Both the position numbers and the translations under genes were made by a program. From Ostrinia nubilalis (lineage: Eukaryota > Arthropoda > Insecta > Lepidoptera > Crambidae), in the NCBI RefSeq assembly GCF_963855985.1, contig NC_087090.1, forward strand, positions 11,034,501-11,098,500: DNA of 64,000 nt. The letters are read 5' to 3'. The notes beneath the pieces are model-generated. The model was given only the letters and a program-made list of their open reading frames with translations, did no database searches and was not told the origin of the DNA. This document shows positions 11,687 through 45,993 of this stretch, in pieces. The first letter of the stretch is position 1. Every line of letters begins with the position of its first letter.

Positions 11687-12110
11687 TTTTTTTAATGAAC
11701 AAAAATGCTGCCGGGGAGAGCTCCAATCCAAAGACCTAGTAAAATAGGGATCCAAATTGCGAATTTATCCCGTCTGCTGACGCTGTCTTGTTGGGGATTC
11801 GAGTTAACAAGACAAGCGGGTCTAGTCAAAACGCACTTTAAAATCGCAAACCCATCGCAAACCAGTCGCAAACAAATAAACAAATCGCAAAAGAGGTCGA
11901 TAACAAAAAAGGCTTAGTCAAACGGCAAAAAATCGAATCGCAAAGCCCTACCTATCGATAATCGAAAGACTGGATTGAAATTTCCCATACAAAGGCTTAG
12001 CCAACATGCATTTAAGACTCAATCAAAATCGAATCGAATCGCAACACCCGCCATTTTCATTGCGATTACTAAAACCCCGGTGATAAGCTTCGATTCGATC
12101 AAAAACCAAT
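11687..12110. other. Repeat-like spacer, no gene seen
   Basis: Contains many 'aatcgcaaa' and 'atcgaatcg' words, probably decayed repeat sequence. Short open frames here have no recognisable domain. Confidence 0.35.
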
Positions 12111-12230
12111 AGGGTGAGTTGCACCACCTAACTTTGACCGTAACTATGACGTTAACCGGTGTTTTTTGTATGGAGTTTGACAGATTTAAGACGTTTGTCA
12201 ACGTTAAACTAAGATGGTGCAACCCACCCT
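12111..12230. mobile_element. Short MITE, AGGGTGRGTTGCACCA ends
   Basis: A 120-bp foldback with ends agggtgagttgcaccacc and the complement of ggtgcaacccaccct. This terminal sequence is very common in Lepidoptera introns. Confidence 0.8.
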
Positions 12231-13495
12231 AAGGCTGTTTTGACAAATCCGTATCGCGATGTCGTTTTGACAGTTAGTTTGACGGCGAAGCATAGACGTA
12301 AACAGAGAGCAGAAAGAAGGAAGAAACAAATTAAAAAAAAAAAAGCTAAAAAAAGTAAAAACAATCGCAAAGTCATAGACATTTTTTAACTTTTTTTCGA
12401 TTTTGAATGAACTTTTATATCGCCGCGTCGTTGGTGGTTCAATGTGCATTTTGGCTGCCATTTTCCGATCGAATCGAATTACTGGTGACGCGGCGACTGA
12501 CATTAGTGAAAACTTCATATCGGTTTGCGATGGCATTTTGACTAGACCACAAGAGTGCTGTTTGTCTCGCTTGCGTACACGTTCCGATTCCCTCATAAAT
12601 TGCAACAGCATTGACCCGATTTGAATAGTATCGATTAATTACGTTAAAAAGGGTGAAACGTAGTAGACATCCCTAAATGAACTGTGTCTGTGTGATGTGT
12701 CATTTTCGTCGCCTGCCAATGGTCTGCCGTCTCTCTCTCATGATTCGGTCGGAGTTCGGAACTTCGGACGACGTTCACACTATTCACCTATTCACCACTA
12801 CATCGGTCTTCTCATTCATTGCTTCTCTCTCATGCTTTCATTTGCCGTCGTGTCAGTGTGATTTATAAAATTATAAAAGGTTATTCCTGAAACGCCGAAA
12901 GGTTGGTTTTAATTTTGTATTAAACATCTACCTTAAGCTTCATAAATGCATAAATCCAAACTTTTAAATTAATGATACGCATTGCAGTAGAAATGCATTC
13001 TCTTGAACCATATGGCATACCCTGGTATACCTTCTTTAGATTATCCTAATGAGATATGCACCAAAAGCAGCTTAATACAGTTTAACCTGATGCTGTTGTA
13101 GATTAAAATTACTTTTTATCGTTATTTTAATGTTGTTCTTGTAATTGTTAAAGTTTTAATAATGTATTTTATTAACAACTTGTTTAATTATGATGATGCA
13201 ATAAACAAATAAATTGTGGCTAGCCATATTAAAATACATACATGCTATAGGTACCTGAGGTAGGTACCTACTTAAAAATAGTTAAAATAAATGTATTTGT
13301 AAATAACGTAATTTGTAACTTTGAACTTGATACATTTATTGGGATCAGGGATTCACAGATGTTTATAGATTTGCAAAGGCTATTAAGGCCCTAAGGAACT
13401 GTATACATTTCCTAGGATATGTGCATATTGAATAATCTCTGAATCAATATTTTATACATTTACTAAATAGCTTCAGAATTGTATATGTTACGGCT
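12231..13495. other. Intergenic region upstream of AlaRS; may hold its 5' UTR exon
   Basis: No coding region recognised. Because AlaRS has a splice acceptor immediately before its start codon (16485), an untranslated first exon must lie upstream, possibly in the less repetitive part at 12650-12910. No specific donor can be fixed. Confidence 0.3.
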
Positions 13496-14873
13496 AAAGA
13501 TAGGTGTGAACATAAACTTAAGATTAGCCGGCTAAACTTAAGTTTATCTTCGACGAGGTGTTAATGTTAGTTTCTTCTATCTTTAGCCGGCTAAACTTAA
13601 GTGTAACCGCAGGCCCTTGGCTAAAAATGTAGAACGAAATGGAAAAGGAAACAATGTAATAATGTTTACTATTTTGACACGAAAACTTTATTAACACGTT
13701 CCGACGCTGTACTCCAGTCCACTATGACACTAACAATCTTCACATAAATGTTTCATACACCTATACCCGTACTGCTGTTCACAATATTTTGCAACAACAA
13801 GTCTGCTCTCTATGAAACTCTAATGTAAAATCGACGGTTGTTGCCGTAGTGATTTTTAGATTGATTTTCGTGAAAACGGCGAGACCCGTACTGCCATAAT
13901 ATGAATGAATTCCACCTTTACTGTATGTGCCGTTACCGCGGCGGAACGTGTTAAAAAATAATCACTTTCATTACACATACTTTTATGTACCTATGTAGGT
14001 ATTCAAAATTACAATTATTACAATCACAAAATATTAATCACTTAAAACAAAATCTACCTAATCATTAAAATAAAATAATAAGGAACCATTTGGTCATTAC
14101 AATTGAATCTTCTGTAGGTATTTAAAATTACAAAATAAAACTGCGCGCGCGTTGTCTCCCCAGCGCCCCATCAAGCCCTCCGCCGCACACTGGTTCAAGA
14201 AATGATAAAAATGGAATTAGCGATTTATTCACTTTTTTCGATGGTATCATGTGTAGAATGTCATAAAAAACGTTTTGTTATATTTTTCTGAGAAATGCGT
14301 AGTTTTTGGTATATTTCATGTTTTGTGTTTTATTTGTATGAAACGTTTCCTTCACGAGGCTCTTATTCAAAATGTTAAAGTTTGTTAGATATGACTACTT
14401 ATAGGTTTTAAAGAGTCATACTAATAGAAGCTAATACAGTAACAACTTTGTCCCAGTGCGTCCCCGTTTAGGATATAAGTGATATTTTCTAAGGTACGAA
14501 AAAGTAAACAAAATATATGGATATAAGGCAACTTTATGATAATTTGTTGATTTTCTAAAATAAAAAGAAGCTAACAATCATTCCAATCTTAATCTTTTAT
14601 TATTCAACATCATCATCAACATCTATAAATTCAAAAGTTTCATCATTATTTGAAGCTAGTAAATTTTTAACTTCATTAGGAAGAGGAGATTTTGACTCAT
14701 ACTCATTTTTGGTCTTATTGTGACAAAAAAAGGATCCGAAGAAATAAGTAAATTATTTAAAATATCACGATTGGTCACTTTTCGGTTAAATTTACGCGTA
14801 TGATTCTCTCTGATCTTTATTCCGCGATTCTGCAGCTTCTTCTCTTCCGATAGTGCTCCTATTGGCATAATAT

Positions 14874-15290
14874 CTAAGTAAATTGAGTGAAGTTTTGGGG
14901 GTTTATTTGCTCACCGGAAGCCATAGCCCTTAATAATACAGACAACCTAGAAATCAGCTCTTGACTAACTCCAGTGATGTTGGATATTTTTTCTGGATCT
15001 GCAAAAAATCTACGCGCAGTATTTCCGTTGTTTGTTGTTCCAGCCCCTTGCTGCACAATATCTATTAGCAATCCAGTTTCATCGCGAAACCGTTTTTGTA
15101 TTTCAGCTTTTCGTTTCTCCATAATATTTGCTTTTTTATTTCCTCTTGCTGTCCAAGTTTTAAATTCTAGTCTATAAGTAATGTGTAATATAGTCTCCAT
15201 AGCCCGTATCCATGCGTGCAATGAAGATAGGCCATACTTGTACATATCGATATTTAAAGATCTTTGTTTTAATTTTGTTAAATGATTCAT
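14874..15290 (-). pseudogene. Transib/RAG1-like transposase fragment (central part)
   Basis: A 138-codon open frame. It contains YGLSSLHAWIR, a Lys/Arg-rich stretch, RFRDETGLLID, then GNTARRFF and ITGVSQELISR. From memory of RAG1, the order IDALH...IG, KHLRKKMNLKP, GNFARKLM in the RAG1 core is laid out the same way. The frame runs to the arm boundary, where about 40 expected residues are absent, and stops. The N-terminal DNA-binding half is missing. Family placement rests on motif order, not on a search. Confidence 0.55.
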
Positions 15291-15540
15291 GTCAGTTGGT
15301 TTTGCTTTGCACTTAGATATTATGCCAATAGGAGCACTATCGGAAGAAGCTACAGAATCGCGGAATAAAGATTTTAGAAAGATCAGAGAGAATCATACGC
15401 GTAAATTTAACCGAAAAGTGACCAATCGTGATATTTTAAATAATTTACTTATTTCTTCGGATCCTTTTTTGTCAACAATTAGACCAAAAATGAATGTGAG
15501 TCAAAATCTCCTCTTCCTAATGAAGTTAAAAATTTACTAG
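15289..15540 (+). pseudogene. Transib/RAG1-like transposase C-terminal fragment (right arm)
   Basis: The right arm reads MPIGALSEEATESRNKDFRK followed by IRENHTRKFNRKVTNRD and LLISSDPF. In RAG1 the catalytic Glu lies in a similar context (WASEGNESGNKLFRRFRK), so the Glu in LSEEA is the likely third catalytic acid. The left arm holds an inverted, more damaged version at 14656-14868 (minus strand). Confidence 0.55.
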
Positions 15541-16208
15541 CTTCAAATAATGATGAAACTTTTGAATTTATAGATGTTGATGATGATGTTGAATAATAAA
15601 TGATTAAGATTGGAATGATTGTTAGCTTCTTTTTATTTTAGAAAATCAATAAATTATCATAAAATTGCCATAAATCCATATATTTTGTTTACTTTTTCGT
15701 ACCTTAGAAAATATCACTTATATCCTAAACGGGGACGCACTGGGACAAAGTTGTTACTGTATTAGCTTCTATTAGTATGACTCTTTAAAACCTATAAGTA
15801 GTCATATCTAACAAACTTTAACATTTTGAATAAGAGCCTCGTGAAGGAAACGTTTCATACAAATAAAACACAAAACATGAAATATAGCAAAAACTACGCA
15901 TTTCTCAGAAAAATATAACTTAAACAAAACGTTTTTTATGACATTCTACACATGATACCATCGAAAAAAGTGAATAAATCGCTAATTCCATTTTTACCAT
16001 TTCTTGAACCAGCGTGCGCCGGCCTGGCGCGCCCATCGAATACATTTTTAGCCGTTTCGTTTTGGCTAATGTGCACATTAGCCGGCTAAAGATGGAATAT
16101 CACGACGCAAACTAACATGCTATCGAACTTTAGCTGCTTTTCGAAGATAAACTTAAGTTTAGCCGGCTAATCTTAAGTTTATGTTCACAACTATCTTTAG
16201 CCGTAACA

Positions 16209-16484
16209 TACCTATACATTTCCTAGGAGATTCTGATTCTGAAAAATTGTTTATTTGGCACAATGTATGGAGATGTATACAATTCCTAGAATTCATACAT
16301 TTCCTGTAACATTTATAAAGAAAAAAATATGTTCTAGAGTCACAAATGGTGATAAGCTGATAACATCTTTAAAAATATATGGATTAAGCAAACTTGATAA
16401 AAAAAACTTTCAAAGTGCTGCAACTGCACTGCTGCTACTTTACATATTCTAACTAATTCATTAATAAATATTCTTTGTTTTACA
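16209..16484 (+). other. 3' part of AlaRS 5' UTR intron
   Basis: AT-rich, ending in ttctttgttttacag at 16484, a good polypyrimidine tract and acceptor 13 nt before the AlaRS start codon. The intron probably contains the TA-flanked element and Transib-like foldback upstream. Confidence 0.6.
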
Positions 16485-16497
16485 GAATTGGTGCATC

Positions 16498-19401
16498 ATG
16501 GACACTTCAATGACGGGGAATGAAATTCGTAAGACCTTTATAGATTTTTTCATTGGAAAAGGACATAAGTATGTTCACTCTTCATCAACAATACCATTGG
16601 ATGATCCAACTTTACTATTTGCCAATGCAGGCATGAACCAGTTCAAACCAATTTTCTTAGGATCTGTTGATCCCAACTCTGACATGGCACAATATGTAAG
16701 AGTTGTTAATACACAAAAATGTATAAGAGCTGGTGGAAAGCATAATGATCTAGATGATGTTGGAAAAGATGTGTACCATCATACTTTCTTTGAAATGATG
16801 GGCAACTGGTCATTTGGTGACTACTTTAAAAAAGAAATATGTGCTTGGGCTTGGGAGCTTTTAACTGCAGTGTATAAGTTGCCTGCTGATAGATTGTATG
16901 TAACTTATTTCGGGGGAGATGCTTCCTCTGGTCTTGAGCCAGATTTAGAATGTAAAAACATCTGGTTAAATTTGGGTCTGCCAGAATCACATATTTTGCC
17001 AGGTAGTATGAAAGATAACTTCTGGGAAATGGGAGAAACCGGACCGTGTGGCCCATGCTCTGAATTGCATTACGATAGAATTGGAGGACGCAATGCCGCA
17101 CATCTCGTTAATATGGATGATCCAGATGTATTAGAAATTTGGAATTTGGTATTTATACAATTTAATAGAGAATCCGATGGTTCTTTAAAATTATTGCCCA
17201 AAAAGCACATTGATTGTGGATTGGGTCTCGAAAGATTGGTGTCAGTCATTCAAAACAAAAGGGCTAATTATGATACTGACTTTTTTATGCCAATATTTAA
17301 GGCAATTGAAAATGGTACAGGCGCAAGACCATATTCTGGAAAAGTAGGCGCTGATGATGTAGATGGCATAGATATGGCATACCGTGTATTAGCTGATCAC
17401 GCGAGAACATTAACCATCGCCTTATCTGATGGCGGTTGCCCTGATAATACTGGAAGAGGATACGTACTACGTCGAATTTTAAGAAGAGCAGTTCGATATG
17501 CTTGTGAAAAACTCAATGCTAAGCCAGGATTTTTTTCTTCATTAGTTAATACGGTAGTAGAGTTATTGGGAGATGTTTTCCCAGAAATTAAAAAAGACCC
17601 TGAATCAATAATTCAACTTATAAATGAAGAAGAGATTCAGTTTTTAAAGACACTCTCTCGAGGTAGAAATTTGCTCAACAGAACTATTGAAAAATTAGGC
17701 GATTCTAAAGTAGTGCCAGGGGACATATCATGGCGTCTTTATGACACGTATGGATTCCCTATTGATCTGACTCAACTTATGTGTGAAGAAAAAGGTCTGA
17801 GCATTGATATGGAAGCTTATGAAAAAGCTAAGAAAGAGTCCATTCTAGCTTCTCAAGGAAAAGTTGCAGGTCAAGAAGATCTTTTGGCGTTAGATATCCA
17901 TGCTATCAGTCATTTACAAGAAAATGGTATACCAGTCACAGATGACTCGCCAAAATACAATTACAAAGCAACTACGCAGGACAAAGAAGCAGTTTACAAT
18001 TTCAGTGACTGTAAAGGTAAAATAATTGCAATTCGAAAAAATAAGCAGTTTGTTAATGAAGTTTCATCGGGAGATGAATGTGGTTTGATATTGGATCGCA
18101 CAAATTTTTACGCTGAACAAGGTGGCCAAATATTTGATGAGGGATACATGGTTAAAATTGACGATGAGAGCTCTGAATTCACTGTTAAAAATGTACAAGT
18201 CAAGGGAGGTTATGTTTTGCACATTGGAAAGGTAGAAGGAGTGTTCAAAATAGGAGATCAAGTAGCTTTACATATTGATACAGTAAGAAGACGTCTTGTT
18301 ATGAATAATCATACTGGAACGCACATATTAAATAATGTGTTGAGAAAGGTTCTCGGCAATGATTCTGATCAACGCGGATCACTTGTCATGCCCGACCGCT
18401 TAAGATTCGACTTTACAAACAAGGGACCAATGACTACCAAGCAAATCAAGGACGCGGAAGATCAAATTAAATGTATAATAAACGACAATAAACCAGTATT
18501 TGCGAAACATACTAGTTTAAGTGATGCTAAAAAAATTAAAGGATTAAGAGCTATGTTTGACGAACAATATCCGGATCCCGTTCGTGTGGTATCTGTTGGC
18601 ATACCTGTAGAAGAGCTAGAGAAGAACCCCGAAGGTCCCGCAGGTTTTGATACGTCTGTTGAATTCTGCGGTGGTTCGCATTTACATCAAACTGGTCATA
18701 TTGGAGAGTATGTAATTGTAAGCGAAGAAGGTATTGCTAAAGGTATCCGAAGAATTGTGGCTTTAACAGGCCCAGAAGCTATTAAGGCTTTGAATAAACT
18801 TAGTATTTTAGAAAACGAAGTAAATGGTGTTGCTACTATGATTCAAGAACAAGGTGACACTATCAATCAGAAAGAAATAGTGAAGAGGATCGTTGATCTT
18901 GCCAATGATATATCTCAAGCACAAATATCATATTGGAAGAAAGATGAGTTAAGAACTATGCTAAAGAATTTGAAGAAACAATTAGACGACAAGGAAAGGG
19001 CATCTAAAGCAATGACAATAAACATAGTCACTGAAAAAGCTAAACAAATCTGTCTTGAAGAAAAAGATTCTGAAATAATTGTATCTGAACTACAGGCTTT
19101 TGGAAACACCAAAGCATTGGACAGTGCCTTAAAACAAGTAAAACAGCTGTGTCCTAAAACCGCAGCTATATTCTTTTCAGTTGATAACGAATCTGGTAAG
19201 ATCTATTGTTTGGCTGCGGTCCCTAAGAGTATTAATGAAAGAGGTCTTTTGGCGTCTGAGTGGGTTCAATCCGTCGTTAACATTATGGGAGGCAAAGGCG
19301 GTGGAAAGGCGGAATCAGCTCAAGCATCTGGTAATAATCCGCAAAATCTAAAAGAAGCTTTGAAAGTTGCTGAAGAATTTGCTAAATCCAAATTGTCTTG
19401 A
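16498..19401 (+). CDS. AlaRS: Cytosolic alanyl-tRNA synthetase, single coding exon
   Basis: Charges tRNA-Ala with alanine and clears mischarged Ser/Gly-tRNA. The 967-codon frame is full length for animal cytosolic enzymes and has no coding intron. The N-terminus [14 protein letters not shown] fits the family start, with an ATG context of gcatcATGG. The class II catalytic domain is seen in [27 protein letters not shown] (residues ~97-110) and GLGLERL (~240). The editing domain has both zinc-binding motifs, H605xxxH609 (HTGTH) and C724xxxH728 (CGGSH). The C-Ala domain ends with the glycine-rich [12 protein letters not shown] segment. No mitochondrial presequence is present, so it should act in the cytosol. 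The gene is convergent with the E3 ligase downstream; polyadenylation signals lie about 0.2 kb after the stop. Confidence 0.97.
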   Translation: MDTSMTGNEIRKTFIDFFIGKGHKYVHSSSTIPLDDPTLLFANAGMNQFKPIFLGSVDPNSDMAQYVRVVNTQKCIRAGGKHNDLDDVGKDVYHHTFFEMMGNWSFGDYFKKEICAWAWELLTAVYKLPADRLYVTYFGGDASSGLEPDLECKNIWLNLGLPESHILPGSMKDNFWEMGETGPCGPCSELHYDRIGGRNAAHLVNMDDPDVLEIWNLVFIQFNRESDGSLKLLPKKHIDCGLGLERLVSVIQNKRANYDTDFFMPIFKAIENGTGARPYSGKVGADDVDGIDMAYRVLADHARTLTIALSDGGCPDNTGRGYVLRRILRRAVRYACEKLNAKPGFFSSLVNTVVELLGDVFPEIKKDPESIIQLINEEEIQFLKTLSRGRNLLNRTIEKLGDSKVVPGDISWRLYDTYGFPIDLTQLMCEEKGLSIDMEAYEKAKKESILASQGKVAGQEDLLALDIHAISHLQENGIPVTDDSPKYNYKATTQDKEAVYNFSDCKGKIIAIRKNKQFVNEVSSGDECGLILDRTNFYAEQGGQIFDEGYMVKIDDESSEFTVKNVQVKGGYVLHIGKVEGVFKIGDQVALHIDTVRRRLVMNNHTGTHILNNVLRKVLGNDSDQRGSLVMPDRLRFDFTNKGPMTTKQIKDAEDQIKCIINDNKPVFAKHTSLSDAKKIKGLRAMFDEQYPDPVRVVSVGIPVEELEKNPEGPAGFDTSVEFCGGSHLHQTGHIGEYVIVSEEGIAKGIRRIVALTGPEAIKALNKLSILENEVNGVATMIQEQGDTINQKEIVKRIVDLANDISQAQISYWKKDELRTMLKNLKKQLDDKERASKAMTINIVTEKAKQICLEEKDSEIIVSELQAFGNTKALDSALKQVKQLCPKTAAIFFSVDNESGKIYCLAAVPKSINERGLLASEWVQSVVNIMGGKGGGKAESAQASGNNPQNLKEALKVAEEFAKSKLS

Positions 19402-19590
19402 AGTGGAAATTATCAACATTTACTAAACTAAATTATTTTTTTTTTTTTAAATATCGGAAACATGATGGTTTCATACATTATTACCTATGTAGGTACTGTT
19501 TCTAATTTTTAAAAAAACTTTCTGTTGTGTGGTGCACTTATGTTTATTATAGCAAATAACTAAGTTGTATTTTTGCCATTTATTATTGGA

Positions 19591-19596
19591 AATAAA
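19591..19596 (+). terminator. AlaRS poly(A) signal
   Basis: AATAAA 190 nt after the AlaRS stop codon, the first canonical signal downstream. Confidence 0.6.
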
Positions 19597-19601
19597 CATT
19601 T

Positions 19602-19987
19602 AAGTTCTAAATGAATCTTTTTTTAACGCACACAAGTTACCGACCATCAAGGACAGTTTGACAGGACTCTAAATTGGAATTTATCGGGTTAGTTAATTGG
19701 ACATTCTGAATGGCATCTTGTAGTAGTGTCAGCATATTATTAGCTTTTATTACAAATCTAGTCTTTCAAACAATTTAATTGATTTGTTTTATTTTCAAGA
19801 TCGATATTTTAATGTCTATGGTAAGACGGAAAATACAATGAAACATGACAAGCCTTGCGCGCTTGCGCAGATTTTATCGGTAAAGCACCCGCACAATCAT
19901 AATCTTGAACAAACAGATGCAACAGCATGTACAAAATCACGGCCAAAAGTGTCCCAAAAATAGCAAGAAATAAAACAATCAAGATAA
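19602..19987. other. Intergenic, between convergent AlaRS and E3 ligase 3' ends
   Basis: About 0.39 kb with no open frame or repeat that I recognise. Confidence 0.5.
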
Positions 19988-19997
19988 TTTATTTATT
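19988..19997 (-). terminator. E3 ligase poly(A) signals (two overlapping)
   Basis: On the minus strand AATAAATAAA, about 355 nt beyond the E3 ligase stop codon. Confidence 0.5.
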
Positions 19998-20350
19998 TTA
20001 TTGAACTTTATAGACGAACTTTGTTAAATATAGTTCAAACAAAATATTTTCTTATATAACTGACAGTATACTAAACATATCTACATAATAATTATAGTTT
20101 AAACAAAATATTCATACAGTATTTGGTTGGTCTTTTCGTGACAGCACCAATTCTATTGGTGAATAACCCGCTGTTACTCAAATGGTGCAATTTAATGTGC
20201 TAATAATTTACATTGGGTTCTCTATGTTTTATCAAAAGTCGTTTCATCGTTCGATGTAGCGTTTTCAATGTTATGACATTCGATGCAACGACTTTCGATA
20301 TAACGTAGGAAACCCATATTTTACTAATATAGTTATTTCATAGACATTTT

Positions 20351-34171
<13,821 letters not shown>

Positions 34172-34238
34172 TGTGATAACTAATACTTCATATTAACACT
34201 CAATTCCAAAATCTGCTATATATTTGAAGTGAAGAGAC

Positions 34239-35143
34239 CTGAAACAATTTTATTTGAAATTAAAATTAACTAATCTATAGTTGCATATCTAGAGGAAGTA
34301 TCAACAAAGGCCATCTAAAAGAAATCTAGATAATCAAAAATATAAATAAATAAAACACTATTAGTCATCTTTTTAACATAATTTCCAACCAAAAGTATGA
34401 GTATGGGGAATGGAAATGTACAGAAAGTCTAATTTCTAACAATAGGTACCTATTTTTACTACTGCATTATTGTAGGACAGTAATGGCACAAATGGTTTGT
34501 AGTTTTCAAGGAATGATAATATTATTATCGAATTAGCTGAAAATGTAGATAATGGGGAGATCTAAGTTGAAGATGTAATAGATTACTGTACATCATGATC
34601 AAAATACCAAAGTTTAAAGAAGCGCTATTGCTTAAAAAAATAATGAAATAGGCTAATCATAAATTTTATTCTAGAAAAGTATTTTATTTTAAGAGAAGGA
34701 ACAAAGGCTACAAATTAAAAAACATACAATATTTATCCTTCTTTTACAGTGAACAGAAACTGTTATCTTTATCCTGTTTTTGAAGTAAACCTACCTCATG
34801 TCATGCATACAACGTTGATAAAAGGGAGTATCAGTCTCGATAGCACAAGAATTTAATTAAAAAAAACTATGCACTAATTAGATAAAAAGGTGCATTAGAT
34901 TACTATAAAAAAAAGTGCCATACAAGCAAGTAAACAAGTGTTTTGGTAGGTAAGTGTTATTTATTAGAAATCGATATTATTTCATAACATTGTTACCAAT
35001 TTAATACAATTCAATCTGCAAGGCTCTTTTAAATTTATCTCATTATCGCAAAGCCTTATCTTGCTGGAAGGAAAAGACAAGAATTATGTACTCAGAAATC
35101 ATTAGAATGAGTCGATTGCAATATTTACTTTGTAGATCTTACT
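34239..35143 (-). other. E3 ligase first intron, nothing recognised
   Basis: AT-rich, between the start-codon exon and the presumed 5' UTR exon. No repeat ends or exon-like frame seen. Confidence 0.5.
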
Positions 35144-35470
35144 CACTTGACATCGTTAGGTAAAACTTTGATTAATTGTGTAAATAACTTCACTGCTACA
35201 CCATTAAATTACAAAAAACGCGAAACTTTAGCGTAAATAAAACAATAATTCTGAAATTAATCACCAATGACCACAGATGTTGCAAACAAACATGGCTTTC
35301 CTTCTGACAATTTGACATTGACTTTTCTTCCTCCTCCCTCACAACCATTGATAATGTAATAATGAGAAAGACATTTATAAAAGTTATATGGATTAATTTT
35401 CATCGTATTATAATCGTGTCGTTTTTCTGTAAAGTCCACGAATCAGGAGAGAAAGTTGGGGAAACGTAGA
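35144..35470 (-). promoter_or_regulatory. Likely 5' UTR exon and promoter side of E3 ligase
   Basis: A donor (gtgagtaag, minus strand) ends near 35150 and could splice to the acceptor at 34238. The joined leader would contain short upstream ATGs (atgtcaa and atgaagtattag), so translation of the ligase may be reduced by uORFs. The transcription start itself is not visible. Confidence 0.35.
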
Positions 35471-36037
35471 GAAGAAATTATTTTAAGTTTATCTTGAATT
35501 CTATGAATAGGAGTATTTAGTATTATTATTATTATTCTGTCTAATGGCTTCAATAGTGCAAATTTGAAGCACACTATTTTAAAATAATACTTATCAGTTA
35601 AAGGTTCAATAATCAATAGATTATTATATTAAAGATATGCATTTTTTTATAATCTTCTATTGCTAGCTATGCTGGTTATGGTTACGGCTGGCTAAATTCT
35701 ATGCTTTATTGCCTTTATTATTTTATTATCGGTATTCTATAGGTTTGTGCTAGCTACATCTTTTCTTAAATAATCTCTGACCTGCTTGCTTGTGTCACTT
35801 TTATCAGCTGTCTATCTGACAGATAGCGTTATTTGACTGTTTGTCAGACGTTTCATTCATGTTATTGATTTTCGACTTTTTCAATCTTCGATTTTCGTAC
35901 ATCATTTTCAAAAACATTAATACACAATACATACATATATCGTCATTTATAAGTTAGTCATAATTACTCAAGCTACATACTGCATCTTGTTTTCCGTTGT
36001 ATGAAAAAAATATACGTAGTCTTCGGACTTAAACGGG
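35471..36037 (+). promoter_or_regulatory. Divergent promoter interval and KAP3 5' UTR exon
   Basis: Lies between the divergent ligase and KAP3 genes. It has an ATT microsatellite at 35521-35536 and no clear TATA element. A donor at 36037/36038 (aaacgggg/taagt) fits the KAP3 acceptor at 36365. If so, an ATG at 36001 opens a 15-codon uORF whose TGA overlaps the KAP3 start as ATGA. Confidence 0.45.
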
Positions 36038-36333
36038 GTAAGTATTTCCTCACTTGCAAGACGTAAATACACCCACAAGCACACACATTACCATTTTGTC
36101 TTTAATTTGTTTGTCTCAATGCCAACTGGTAGTCTTACAACACATCCATTACGTTGTAATAATGAATAATAGTAAGAATAATTTGAACCATATGCCACAG
36201 TCTGTAATAATATCCATCATAATTTTCATTCATTTGTAATATATCATACATCATAAGACTTTCACATAATTTCTTATTACAAACAAACACCAATATAACA
36301 AGATTTCACTTTCTAAGCAATGCTAATTTATAA

Positions 36334-44786
<8,453 letters not shown>

Positions 44787-45105
44787 ATATTTTTTTAACA
44801 TAGAATGCGATATTCTTAAAATTTTAATATTCTGAAAACTAGTTACCAATATACATTAAACTATAGAAATAGATTGAAACATAATTAATGTATTTTTTTT
44901 ATGCTGCTAGGTGATCCGTGTCATGAATAACTAAGCTTTTACGACGAAACCGCGACGTCGTGATTTAACAAGTGAATTGTTCATTTTCTGTTCCTCGTTT
45001 CTTCCAACGGCAACTTTCCAGATTTTTTTTTAGTTTTAACTAAGTAAACAATAACACAGCGCGCTATTATGAAAGCACAATCTCACCTAAGTTTCATTGT
45101 CACAA

Positions 45106-45111
45106 AATAAA
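45106..45111 (+). terminator. KAP3 candidate poly(A) signal
   Basis: AATAAA about 320 nt after the KAP3 stop; other A-rich variants are nearby. Confidence 0.35.
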
Positions 45112-45248
45112 TACATAAATAAATTACTATAATGATATGTGTTTTATTTTCATACCTATACAGTTGCGTTTACGGCTCGGTTGCGGTGCAAAGGTGCGGT
45201 ATGTATGAGAAACGATGCGGTAAAGGGTTAAGGTTAAGGGCTACCTTT

Positions 45249-45345
45249 TTAGGGTTCCGTAGCCAAATGGCAAAAAACGGAACCCTTATAGATTCGTCAT
45301 GTCTGTCTGTCTGTCCGTCCGTCTGTCCGTCCGTATGTCACAGCC
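45249..45345. repeat. Lepidoptera 'agggttccgtagcc' repeat with CTGT array
   Basis: tagggttccgtagccaaatg followed by aaaaacggaacccttat and a ctgtctgtccgtccgt microsatellite. Confidence 0.6.
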
Positions 45346-45356
45346 ATTACATTATT

Positions 45357-45415
45357 AAATTCATAATATCCGGCGATTATTAATAATTTTCAATTTATCA
45401 CATTTACCGTAATAC
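45357..45415. repeat. Relic of the TGTTACGG MITE family
   Basis: ccggcgattattaataattt and tttatcacatttaccgtaa match one end of 7792-8270. Confidence 0.6.
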
Positions 45416-45557
45416 CACAGAATAATAATAAGTACTGGTAATACATACACTTAATTAATTTGTAAGGGGCTCATGGCATGGTCCATTGATGGTAACTGGA
45501 AATACCCTATTGACGGGGCATGCGAACGTTGTAAGAAATTATAGATGGATTAAGTAA

Positions 45558-45776
45558 GTGCCCCTTTTCCTGTGATGCGGATTTCGGCCGCGTGCGTATT
45601 TATTTAGTATGAGTTTTTCCTATTACGCGGGCTACACGCACGCGGAAAAGTGGATTGGCTGTGGGCATACAATACAAAATCTCTGTCCTGCATGCAGCCA
45701 GTAGCGTGATTTTACACGCAAGCGGACGGAACATAACCGCACGCGTGCCGAAATCCGCATCACGGGAAAAAGGCAC
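45558..45776. mobile_element. MITE with AGTGCCYTTTTCC ends
   Basis: Arms gatgcggatttcggc and gccgaaatccgcatc near both ends, enclosing cgcacgcg-rich sequence. Confidence 0.75.
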
Positions 45777-45831
45777 TGAGTAGGTAGGGACTTAATAATA
45801 AGTGCAATATTTAGAATAGAGGCTAGAATTA

Positions 45832-45837
45832 TTTATT
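45832..45837 (-). terminator. Bublin poly(A) signal
   Basis: AATAAA on the minus strand, 157 nt past the stop codon. Confidence 0.5.
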
Positions 45838-45993
45838 AAACAACAATTTTCATAAAAGTAAATAATCAGGTAAGTGTATCACATTGCTACAATGATAAAT
45901 GAAAATAATATCGATAATACATACAATCACATATTTTTTTAAATCGATAATACCGTACATTTCAGTAGTAACCCAAATAATCAGTTGCCATTA

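Larger units (their letters stand above)
14186..16016. mobile_element. Transib/RAG1-like foldback transposon, 5-bp CGCCG duplication
   Basis: The ends read CACACTGGTTCAAGAAATG (left) and CACGCTGGTTCAAGAAATG (right, other strand). CGCCG at 14181-14185 and 16017-16021 is a 5-bp GC-rich duplication. Terminal CAC and 5-bp GC-rich duplications are known features of Transib, the family related to RAG1 and its recombination signals. The arms (about 0.7 kb each, 14186-14873 and 15290-16016) are inverted copies of the 3' part of a transposase gene. A unique centre (14874-15289) carries the next coding portion on the minus strand. The structure is non-autonomous, built from 3' ends only. Confidence 0.7.
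13496..16208. mobile_element. TA-flanked element with TGTTACGGCTAAAGATAG ends
   Basis: Left end tgttacggctaaagatag and right end ctatctttagccgtaaca are inverted and flanked by TA. Subterminal copies of tagccggctaa and acttaagtttatctt(cg) are repeated near both ends. A smaller palindrome (taacacgttccg arms, about 13692-13952) lies inside. It also hosts the Transib-like foldback at 14186-16016. Confidence 0.75.
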
